A program made the position numbers and the translations under genes. A stretch of DNA of 64,000 nt, from contig JASSKH010000005.1 in NCBI GenBank assembly GCA_031763025.1, forward strand, positions 16,148,128-16,212,127, in the 5' to 3' direction. This DNA is from Macrocystis pyrifera. Its lineage: Eukaryota > Sar > Phaeophyceae > Laminariales > Laminariaceae. The notes beneath the pieces are model-generated. The model was not told the origin of the DNA, ran no database searches, and saw only the letters and a list, made by a program, of their open reading frames with translations. Shown in pieces: positions 1-12,000 of this stretch (positions are counted from its first letter, which is position 1; each line of letters opens with the position of its first letter).

Positions 1-45
1 CGATACTCCGGGATGAAGCGCTTCACCCGGCCGAGGGACGGAGGG
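1..45 (+). CDS. Possible partial exon at the window edge
   Basis: An open stretch in frame 1 ([15 protein letters not shown]) ends at a weak GT donor (GGG|GTGGGG) at 46-47 in phase 0, which fits the phase-0 acceptor of the next exon at 192. Too short to assign a domain. It may instead be intron. Confidence 0.25.
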
Positions 46-3000
46 GTGGGGAAGATGCAGTCTATAGCTGCTTGTGCTGTTCTTTAACTTTCGATTTACC
101 TCAGCTAGCGATTGGCCGACCATGTGCCTGGCTTCTTGTTCCGCTCGCCTACCCCGCACCCCTCCCCCCACCCCACGCTATGGCATTTCAGCACGAGGCC
201 GCTATAAAAGACTTGAAACAGGCTGCTCTCGACGCAGAGAGGGAGTTCACAGCCAAGGAGGTCTCCTTCAGGGGCAAGGAGAGCCACCTAGAAGATGCAC
301 TGAAGGCCAGGTGGGGGAGAAAACTGGAAGCAGTCGCTTATGCCTGGTATGTGTTGCCCACGCCTTCTGGGTTCTCGCTGCTTGGCAGGAAGTGCTGGGT
401 CGTGGTTGAGGCCGTGCGCACGCTGTAGCATTTATTTCTCCCGACTGATCGATTCGGTGAGCGATGCGTCGGGTGAGGGGTAATGTTTTTGTTCTGCTCT
501 GGTGCCCGTACGATCTACGCAGTCTCGATACAAGCGGCTGCACGCTCGTTGCGACTGGCCATGCTCAAACCAACATGCGGGAGCAGTTCGATGAGAGGGC
601 GTAGCAGCAGAGCAGCAGGCATGCCCTCGGCGCCCTTAACGCTGCTCTCAGGACTGGCTCATATTCCCAAGCGGATCGCGACGGACATGCACTGGTCCTG
701 TACCCACCACCTTCCCTGTGATTGCCGTAAGGGAGGCGTACGATGTAAAGGCGTTGACACTGCCGAGCTTTGATCGGCAATACCGTTGTCCACGTCCTCG
801 CGGTAGAGGCGAAAAGGTAGATGAAACCATGCGAGTGCTGTCACCTACCTCACCACACTGCGGAGGGTTCGCTCGCCTGCTCACTCGCTGTCCTGACGCT
901 CTGTGTCGGTGATCGCTCGATGGGGACGGCGCAGAGAAAGAGAGCTGGACGCGATACGAACCGGCCTGCGAGCAGCCACCGACCACGCCGAGAAACGGCA
1001 GCGAGAAGCTAAGCGACTAGGATTTTTGTTGGAGGAGACGAGGGAAGAGCACGCAAGGTGCGTTCGGTATTAACAGTATGCACCAAGAATCTGTCAATGT
1101 CGGGGGGGTGGAAGAACCTCTCGGTCTCTCGACTCACACCATTGCCATTCACACCGATGTTGATGGCACATGCTGAAAAAGAGTTTTTCCACGATTGATG
1201 GGAAGCCACGCGCGCGCACGTCCAAAGGGGCACATAGATTTGACCCATTGAGCTTCCCCCCCCCCCCATTTTAACGTACGCGGCTTTTGCCGTGCTCGCA
1301 TAAAGCGACAAAGAGGTGGTTTTTCGGGCTGGTTATGCGCTTTTTCCATGATTTTGCGACCACCTGTGCGAGCCAAATACGGGCACCGACCGAGCCCAGA
1401 CCTCCGAGAGCCCGGTGTTACCACAGCGTGACCCCGCGTTCCGATGGAGCTACCCCCGCGGTTGATTGGGCATGGGAGTGAGGTCGGCAACCCTCTTTGC
1501 CTCACATGTCGGCGAAAAGGTGTCAGTACGGGGTGGATGCAGCGCGAAAGGAAATGCACCTGCATGTCGTTTCGTGGGGGATCTGTCGTAGACGCTACCA
1601 GTATGTACGATATTTGATCACTGCTCGTTGCGCGGACGAGAAAGGAAACGCCTCCCCACGGTGTCCCCGGGTGGTTGTGGTCGTTACCGATGGGTAACTG
1701 TCGTACAATCGTCTTTCACGCGCGAGGGCTCTCGCCTGGACATGATCTGGACGCTGCTACCGTATTTGTAGGCGTGTCTGACTCCCGGGAGGAACGAGAG
1801 CAGGTGACCTGTGCACTTGTACGTACAGCTGGCGCAAATAATAGCAAGCTCGTTCAGGCAGAGAGCAAACAGCGTATGGAAAATTTTAACCGCGCCTCAC
1901 ATGTTGTTCGATATGTTTGTTTTCGATTCTTCCGATATCAGGACATCTTTGAAGCCCTGTACGTTTAACTTGTTGTGAACTGAAGTGAGGCAATCGTCAG
2001 AGATGGACGAGTCATTAATTACTTAGAAGAGAGCATTTTTATGTCCCGTTGCTCTCTACCGATGATCTCACACTAGGCCAGGTAAAAATGGCGTACAGGG
2101 CCGTGAGAGAATGTCTTAACTCAGAAGAATCGAAAAAAAAAACACGAATTAAGAAGCGTCACAGGCGCCAGTAAGCTATAGTGAAACAGAAAAGTGAAGA
2201 ATTAAACTCGTAATTGTTTTGTTTTAGGAGACCACACTTTTTACTAAATGCTTGTAGCGTTCGGGATTCGACAATTCGGGAGGACACAGGGGGGTTGGTT
2301 AATACTGTAATTCATTATGTTCGGCATGCGCAGACACAATATCGACGCTGTAGCGCTTCCCTTTTTTCCTGGCTGCCGTGCCGCCCCGCACCGCAGGAAG
2401 GTCGAGGAGGAAACCCTAATGAGAAAAGCAGAAGCGGAGGAGGCGAAGGCGCACGCGGTGGTGCTGGAGAGAAGGTCGAGGTAAGAAGCCCCACTAGGAT
2501 ACCGTGTACGGAAACTCACTGGTGATCAGATAGGACACCCCCTAGGACGGATTTCCAAGATCTTAACGAGATTTTTCCAAAGTCACCATTTTCGCCATGT
2601 GTGTACTCCTTGTTTCGGAGAAAATTAGCTCGGAAATTCACTTAGAAGGTGCGTTATCTTGTGCGTCATACGGTACACCAGGTACCGGTTTATCGCGGTA
2701 GGGAGTAATTCTTTGCCCTACGTCAGACCACGTGCATGGGGCTTTCGACACATACACCCCCACCCTCGGCCGATCTGCTCTGGTGTGTAGGGGCTAAGAA
2801 TCCCGCCGCTTCGTTTTATACCCTGCTGCTTCTTTCGCTCGCTACGATTGCACGGCTCGCTTCACGACAAGGGGGCTGTCAACTTTAGTTCGTTTCCACC
2901 TCCTGGTCGCCTTTTTTGTGGGGGGGGGGGGGGGGCCGGGGGTCTCCGCCCAATGTTCCCAGACCATTCCACTGCCTATGTAAAGGTGTTTCCAGGCAGT

Positions 3001-6000
3001 TCTTGGTGATGGTGTTGGTGTTGGTTTGTCGTTCTAGATGCGGTCTTTGTACTACCGGGGTTGCTAACTGCTGAAAGGAGATCGGTAATCAGGGATCCTG
3101 GGTCGTGCTAAGCGCGTTTACGAAGGGACAAGGCGTTTCGCCAAGCTGGTGCCACAATGTGAAATGTTTCGATTTTCTTGTCCCTTTCGTTTTGTGTGTG
3201 AATGGGCCCTGATAGGGATGCGGAAAGACGAGCGGGCGAGGTGGAAGCATCTTACACCAAGCAGCTCCGGGGGGTTCAGGAGCGAGCGTCTTCGCAGAGC
3301 TTGGGCGTGGAGAGGCGTTTGCGAGAGGAGGGGGAGCTCGCGCAGAGGCTGTCTTCGAGAAATACCGACTTGCAGGTGCCCATTTCGTCACCTGTACTGG
3401 TGGGAGAACAACTTCGTTTGACAGTGGAAATGGATGGTACCCGACTAGAACAGTACATGGGGCTCCTTCAAGCAACATGTCTGAGCTCGAACTGGACATC
3501 CGGTCCACAAGGCGCTTTTGCCGGCTTCAAGGCTGTGGCGATACAACCGTGTAGGTGTCTGACGCAAAGCATCTGCCTGGTAGTGTCTCGGTCCCGACTC
3601 CCGCCGTGTGTTTGTATCGAGCGATGTGGCTTGAAATTTCTGGACGCGGCAAGGGAAACACGTCAGACCATTCAACGCTGTGAAAGTTTCGCACAGGATT
3701 CAATTCCCCCCCCCCCCCCCCCCCCCCTATTTTATATAGGTTGGGTTGGCGTCGGTTGGGAACGACACTGCAAAACATGCCGCTCACTACCACCAGGGTA
3801 CCGTTTTTTTTTTTTATTTTTTTGGCGGTCGGTCACAGCTGGTTGTCGAGTTGGATCCTTTGTGCGAGGTGAACAACCTTTACTCCGCACAAGCGGGAAT
3901 GATCGTATCGCGTAGTGTTTATGGTAAGGTATCCGAGAGGCAGTTACATAGTACTCCCATCGCTGTCTCTGGAAGTGGCTACACCGGAAATCAAAATGAA
4001 TCATAGAAGCTGTCATCCATATGTAAGAAAATCCGCCTCACAAGCGGTTCATAGTAGGATACAGCTCACCCTTCACGCGACTCGCCGGACATCTCACGGC
4101 GCATCGCGCTTGGTGCAAGCAATGTCTGTCTGGTCGGTGAAAACCCGACATGCTCCGCCCCGGCATTGTAGGGATGCGAGGGTCTATGGTAACACGACTA
4201 CGGCCATGCATGATAATGAATACACCCCCCCCCCCCCCCCTGTCCACAGCAGAAATTAAATCAATTAATTGGCGCTGTCATCCATATGAAAGAAAATCCG
4301 CCTCAAAAGCAGTTCTTCGTAGGATACAGCTCGCCCTTCATGCGACTCGCCCAACACCTCACGGCGCTTTGCGCGTGGTGCAAGCAACGCCTCTCTGGTG
4401 GGTAAAAACCCGACGTGCTCCGTCCCAGCATTGTGGGGATGCGAGGGTCTGTGGTCATGCGACTACGGCCATGCATGACGATGAGTTCACCCCCCCCCCC
4501 ACCCGCCCCTCCCCTCCTCATCCTGCGGCGCTAGTGGTGTTTTTTAAACATTGGCGATGTCATCACTTGACGGCCAAAAAATGAAATTATTCAAGCGCAA
4601 ACACAACACCGAAGCGATACTAGTTTTTTACCCAACTTCACTCTAGCCCTCCGATGCTCGCTGCTCCTGATGGTGGGTGCCTTCAGGGACGTCTGGCCCA
4701 AGTCGTAGCGGAGCGAGGCGAAACTGCGACGGCTGCGAAACGCATGCAGGAAGAGAATGCCAGACTTGAGAAGCAGCTGGTGGACGCCCGGCGCAAGGCG
4801 AGTACCTCGTGGCAAGCGCTTGACTCTCCTTATCAACAAGCGTCCTTGACCTTCGGCCACGGTTAGCTGCATGCAGCGTTGGCAATTGTTTCGTTCGTAT
4901 ATGGTCGAACGACGAGGCTAGCCCTCCCCTTCGGTATAGCAATAGCAGGCAGGAGGAGGAAGTAGATGCGCAGATGTCCCTGTGGCAAAGTAATAGAGAA
5001 TTGAAGTCACATTGTGGGAGAATGTGCACAAGGAGGAACGGAATGTTTTAGAGAAGATAAGGAAAATAGACGAATATGACATGGAGGAGTTAGGTACAGT
5101 AAATAGTAGCGAGAAAATGATCGTTATTCTAGGAGATAGATGGAGGCCAGAGGCGGCGAAACAGGATGGGGATGAGATTACGTAGCAAAACGTTTCTATG
5201 TGGTATATGGAAACAACGTATTGAGCGCCGAACCTTCGGAGGTGTCTCTATTAGGAGTAGGAACGGTGCTCCGTCTCGAAAGGGACGCGTGGTCAGTGAT
5301 CAAATGACTAAGGCAAGCAACAAATGAGTACCCCCCCCCCCCCCGACGTCTGTCTAGCTGGGAGTTCATCCTGGCAATTTCGGTACTTGGTGCAATGGTT
5401 ACACGACTGCTCACGTTTGAGTGGTGCGCTTCCTGTCGTAGGGCTGAAGTGAAGTTTGGACGTGCCATGTTGACCCCAATCCCAACGCCTAATTGCCACG
5501 CCCATAACGAACGTTACGTTTAGTGTGGACCCACAGCAGTATTTAGTACAATTGTAATTTGTCTGGGATTAACGATCGTTTCGCCTGCCCCTCCTCCCCT
5601 CTCCCCCCTGGTGTCCACTCTAATGCCCAATCGATACGTGGGCGACACGTCGATACATCGGTGCGCGTTGGGTTTACGCATCAGCTTTCTGAGCTGACAA
5701 CTCAGCTGTCGGAGACAATTGGGTTGGCCGAGGCAAGGGCGAAGGATGAGGGCCGCCTCAGATCGGAGCTCAAGCGCTTGCAGATTACCGCTGCCAGGTG
5801 GGTGGTGATGGTTTTTGCTTCTTTTGTTACTCATGCTGTTGATGTCATCGCTCCGGCAAGTTTCTTACAATATCTACACTGGTGGGAAACTCTACTGATT
5901 GAGTTCCGAAGCAGGCAGCAGTAGTAGTGTCTTAACGGCGCGTCCTTGAAGCGAGGATCTGGTGTGGCGCGAGCCAGCCAAGGCAAGACGGGGTGACGGC

Positions 6001-9000
6001 GATGTACCCCGGAAGCAAAATGTTGCTTAAATCGTTTTGAGAGCTGCAGTCTCGTTTTTGGGACAAACACTCAAATTAAAAGTAGTTTGTCCCCAAACGG
6101 GACTGTAGTCCTAAATAGGTCAACATGCTCCGCGAGGGCAAGACGAAGGCAAGCAACCGCATTTTCTCGAGGGCCCATTCCTGCTTGTTTTGCGTGACGG
6201 TGGACGCCGTGCTCTCGCTCGTCAGACAAAATACACGAAGGCTTACGCTGCCAGCGCGTCTGCCTCGCGTGTTTTCCCCCCCCGCTTCGTCCTCTGCCTT
6301 GATCGCCCCCACCTCGTGTCCCAGACGAGAAAGAGACGCCTCATCGGCAAGAGCGGGAGGGGCGCACACAGCGCGGTTGCTTTCGCACCGCACGCGGCCG
6401 TTGGCGAGCCGCCTCGGCAGGGGGGGGCGGGAAGAGGATGGGGGTCGTGACGAGCTTTTTTTGGACCGAGCTCCGTGATGCGCGTGTTAGGAAAACCCTC
6501 ATATTGTTGTTACAAGAAGGAAAACCGACAGTCTTGTGGTTCGAGCGGTGGTTACGCCTCTCCCCTTCGGCAAGCTATGTTTTGTTACCGGTGTGGAACA
6601 ATTGTGACGCGTGTGGTCCCCGGCTAAGGTCGCCTGGTGGTGGCGGCGGGTAGCGAGGACTTGAGCAATGGCACATCTGATTGAAGTTGTAGTCGTTGAC
6701 ATAGACATTGGTGTTTCCGGGGTAAAATAACGTGGATTGATGCTGCATAAATACGACTCGGTGACTATTCCTGCATGACGCCAGTGTATGGGTGGATGTT
6801 CGCAGGGTGTGTTTCGTCCAGCGTGCGTTATCAAGCCAGCCCCTTGAGGTCTAGGCGAAACGCGTTGGCGGGCAAACGTGGCGGTAGGTGGTGTTGGACG
6901 GTTTGGACTGGACGGGGGAGCTATGTCGAGATTGTTCGGGTGTCGGTCATACAGTACCAGCGCGTCTGTAGAGGGGGGGCTAGGGGGTCACAGCCAGTCA
7001 GTGCTTCGATGTGATTCGACTACGTGACTCGATGTTATCGCGTAATTTCCGTCTGTGTAGATGTGATGGAAGCTTACGAGGCCGCAATATTACTAATAGG
7101 TTACGTCCCTTCCGCCCGAGTTCGGCTTGCTGCTGACCATGCCCCGAAAACAAGCGAACAAGCTCTTCACGGGTCATGACCCCAACCCGCGGGTCGGGCC
7201 AGGAAGTTTTCGAAATCTCACGGGGTCGGGTCGGGTCGGGTCGGGCAAGGGGGTTTCCGAATTCTCACCGATCGGGTCTGATCATCGTTACCCGACCCGA
7301 CCCCACCCGACTTGAACCGCGAGGTTTCACCCGACCCGTGAACAGCCTTGGTTATTTACGGCTGCGCGTACGCGCGCACGTCGTACTGGTACTAATCGCA
7401 TCTTCTTCGGCACACCATGACGTCATGGATGGGCTGTCGTGAGCGGGCACTGGACATTCGGTGCATGGCCCACGAATGAACGCACAAGAAACGCATACTT
7501 GTATGCCTTTCGCGGATAGAATAATTTTGAATACCATGGATACTACTTGTATACAGCTTACAGCTAGCTGCCTGCGTGACGTGTGGAGATGTGGAGATAG
7601 ATACGACCGGTCGTGGGCTGATATTTTGTGTACTCGGAATTACGTGTTGTGTCGCAGCCCGTTTTCCCGTACACAGCTCCCATCAAGAGTGCTACGAACA
7701 AAACGACAGTAACTGGAAAACTGGTAATCGAGTGTTGAGAGGTACCAAGTCGTGGTAGATGATTCCAAGTTGTACAGGTAACAGTATTTATTTGCAGACC
7801 AGGTACCTTGCAAGCAATTTAAAAATAGATACATTTTCCTGGTGAGGATGGGGGGGGGTGTTCCATAATAATCCGAAAACTCACACCATCACCTCCAGCC
7901 AGCTCCTGCCTAAACTACTTGAAACTCACCATTAAAAACATCTACACCTCCATCCAGCCGAAACTTGCGCTGCAACTATTAATATCTACATGGATGAGTG
8001 TGTTTGTACCAGTTTCCAACGCAATAACGTTCCCAGGTACTTTGATTCGGCCTCGCGGTGTGCACGCCGTCCTCGCGAGGCATCCTCGCACAGCCTCCAT
8101 GCGGCGCGCCTACATACATGCAGTACGGTAGGGTTGCAAGGTACGAAAGCGAGGAGTGAACAGTTTATCATGGACGAGGATGGCACGCTGTTGCGAGATC
8201 AAGCGCGAATTCGTGAAAGATGGGCGGGGCACTACCACAAACTATTGAACACGAAATCGCTGAAACTTGACCCCACGATCATCGACCTAGTGCCACCACG
8301 ACCGCTGAAACTATCCCTTGGAAATGAACCATCCATTGACGAGATGATGGAAGCAGTGAAGGGTATGTCAAACTGGAAAGCCGTTGGACCAGATGGCCTC
8401 CCGGTCGAAGTACTGAAACTTGACCACCCCGCTTTCGTGCAGTATTTTCACAGTATCCTTGTTAACGTTTGGGTAACGGGAGAAGTCCCCCAGCAATGGA
8501 AAGATGCGATCATAAAAACCCTTCATAAAAAGAAGGATAGAACTGATTGCAACAACTACAGAGGTGTTTCGCTTGTTGCTCACGCAGGCAAGGTGTTGCT
8601 GAAAATCGTTGCGTCCCGTCTAAGCAGCTACTGCGAGACCGAGCATATACTCCCTGAAGAACAGTGTGGCTTCCGCCCCGCACGGTCAACAGTCGATATG
8701 CTGTTTGTCGTGCGCCGGTTGCAGCAGCTCGGGCGGCAGAAGAAAATCCCCCTGTACATGTGCTTTATCGACTTGCAGAAAGCGTACGACTCTGTCGACC
8801 GAGAACTGTTGTGGGAGGTACTCACACGCCTTGGTGTACCAACCAAGATGCTCACAATCATTCGCAATTTTCACGAAGGCATGCGGGCTCGCGTGCGTGC
8901 GGATGACGGTGAACACTCGGACTGGTTCAATGTAACCCAGGGACTGCGGCAAGGCTGCGTACTATCGCCGTTACTGTTCAACGTGTTCTTCGCCGCTGCG

Positions 9001-12000
9001 ATACACATCGTGCTGGTACGCCTCAGCAAAGACGAATGCATCGTAAGGGGTTTGGTTCATCTCGAAGAGGACAGGGTTGTCGGAAAAGAGGAACCGTTGG
9101 CATGCGTGCAAAGGGCTGTGTGGGGCATGTTGTATGCAGACGATGCAGGAATAGTCTCGAAGTCGGCGGACGGCCTTGCGAGAATGATGACAGTCATCGT
9201 GACTGTCTTCGAAGCAGTAGGTCTCACGGTATCCGAGAAGAAGACAGAGACGATGCTCCTACGAACACCGGATCAGACGTTTACCGCCTCACCGCTCGCG
9301 ATCGAAGCTGCAGGCCAAAAGTATAAACAGACGACCCAGTTTTTGTACCTAGGAGGCATTATCCACGAGAACGCTGACCTCTCCTTCGAAATCGAGCGAC
9401 GAATCCGTCTGATGCGGGCAATCCTCAAACGGTATGGTCCGGAACTGTACGATAGGACGAACGCACCGCTTAGTCTGAAAGTCCGGATGCTGAAGGCCGA
9501 GGTGATTGAGACCTTGCTGTACGGTTGCGTGACGTGGACCCTCAATGCGGACCACTTCGCCAAGCTTCGATCAGCCCACCACGAAGTCCTTCTGCGAGTC
9601 ATTGGTTTCCAGCGCCGACTACGCACCGACCACACCACTCTCAGGATAACACGATGCGAAAGTATCGAAACGACCATCCGTAAACGGCGACTCTTCTTTG
9701 CGGGGGCTGTGGTGCGGCAACACGAGGGGCGATTGCCCAGTCGGTTGATGTTCGGGACGATCGCTGGTGGGGGGAGCCCGAAACCAGGCGGGCAGCCTAA
9801 GACTTGGCCTAGGGCAATTGCTGAGGACCTTAGAGTGTTCAAAGCCACAGAGGGATCAACGGAAGACTCCCCCTTAGTCTTTGGAGTTGGGACCGCACTG
9901 TGGCCCACTGCAGCAAAACAGACGGGAAAGTGGTACCGGGGAATCCTCGAAGCAGCTGAACAGTTCATGGGCAGGTGGCACGAGGCTGAGGCAAAGCTGA
10001 GTAGACAGTGATATGGATCGGGAGCGTATAGGTCATGAGGTCTTGGGTCAGGATGAGGCAAGCAGCACGGGCATGAGCCTATTTTAAAAAATCAGCCGTC
10101 GACAGTCCGCTTCAGATACAGGATAGAACAGGATTACAACACATGCCTAAAATATACAAATAATAAGACCAACCTCAAGTCTGGCCACGATCCAACCGAG
10201 TCGAGACGTGGGCTCGCACGTGTCCCAGAGGGGTATAGCGTGCTTCTGACGCTAGGGAGAAGGTCTCCCAGGTATGTAGATGGTAAACTGATTGCTTTGA
10301 GCCTCCGGTCGAGAGCGATGACCGAGGCAACACGTAGGACCGCCGAAGAGGAGCGAGAAAGAGTGGCAATCCACAAATGGGGGAGGGGCCGTAAATGACG
10401 CGTCCCCTGCTGATACAAAAACGCAAGTCGTCGTAACTCCTGAAACGGTCTAAAACCATAACATCCCCCCTAGCATAATGCGAATAACTGAGCAATATGC
10501 TATAGCAATCTTTGACTATAACCAAGGGTAAGGAACCGCAAGGCTCTATACAAAAATATTGATCTCGGGGATAGGCGAAAACAAACAGAAAACGCAGGGG
10601 CCATCAGAGGGAAATCCCCGATAAAAACCCTCACCCCCGCCTTTTCACTGCGAGTTTGACTGCCTGACCAATAATCAATGGTTTATAGTCATCCTACCAC
10701 ACTTCTTCAACAGTGAATAAGCGCAGTACACTAACGCCTAAGCTTAAACCGCCATCTCTGCGTTCTCTGAACGGGTCAAAAGTCAATACCCATGGGATTT
10801 GATTGAGTCCCCCAAATCGGGTGAAAACATACGAGGAAGCCGAATCGTCAAAACAAGTTAGCCCACTACCAGGCACGGAAGAGCAAACCCCCATACAAAT
10901 AAAATACCCAACTAATCCACGCCAGACCGACTGGCTGTAACAAGCAGGTACCTCTCAATCTCTCACAAAAACACGTAGCCTCGAACAACAGGACCAGAGA
11001 TTTTTGCGTCCTCGGCGAACGCTCATTATCGCTGCCGATCTGGAACTGCTCCTCATATCACTTAACTACGAAATTGTAACCCCACCATTCACGGAAGAGT
11101 ACGCCTGTTCCCAACCCAAACACACAAACATTCACGAAGTCACAACGTACATCCAACACCCCACAAGTCTATACCTAACAGTTTCACGCCAAAACGACCA
11201 GCTGTTGCGGGCAGGACCCCCACCGTTTCATACAAAAACACAAAACAACGAAGGGCAGAAGTCGAAGATCTTCGCCTCCTCGGCGAACGCACAGTATCGC
11301 TTTAGGTCTTCGACCGCTCCGTATAGCGGCTGGTCAATTCCTTCCAATTCTGGCCGTTGGGCAGTACCTCGTACGATCAAGGCATCGGGGCAAGAAAGCA
11401 GCGCACGGGCGCAAGCGAGCGATGGACGGACGAGATACCGGAGCGAGGGAACGCAAGGTGCCGGAGCGAGGGAGCGGCGCAGCGAGCGGCGGACGGGCAA
11501 GATTCCGGGGCGAGACAACGCACGGCGTCGAAGTGAGGGAGTGGCGCACGGACAAGACATCGGTGCAAGGGAGCGGTACACGGGAAAGCGAGGCAATAGC
11601 GTACGCCGAGTATAGAGGGAACAACGCGCGGAAAAGCGAGGGGGAACGGTATATACCGGCAAGCGAGACAGAAAGGAAACGGCGCATGGGAAGCGAGGAA
11701 GCGATCCACTGCGCTTGACGCTCGATAATCGCTTCCGCTCTTCAACTGCTCCATCTCGCGGCTGGTCAGCTCCTCCCAGTTCTGGTTGCTGTAGCGTATT
11801 CGCCAGTAGCGGTCTCTGCAATCGTACACCTGATTCTGCCGTCTGGGATCGCCATTAAAGTATTTTCATAGAGCGACACCTACTGCCTAACGGAAACAGG
11901 GGCAAGGCTGACCCAGATGGGTATCGTTCCGGTGCCTTCGCGTGAAGGATATCGGGTTGGTGATATTTGAGCCACTTGGTTGATCTCGGTGACTTCATGC

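Noticed and set aside
6076..6393. Minus ORF with plausible peptide ([20 protein letters not shown])
   Set aside because: Looks coding for about 50 residues but includes the foldback element at its end and has no splice or start support. Left unannotated; an antisense gene is not excluded.
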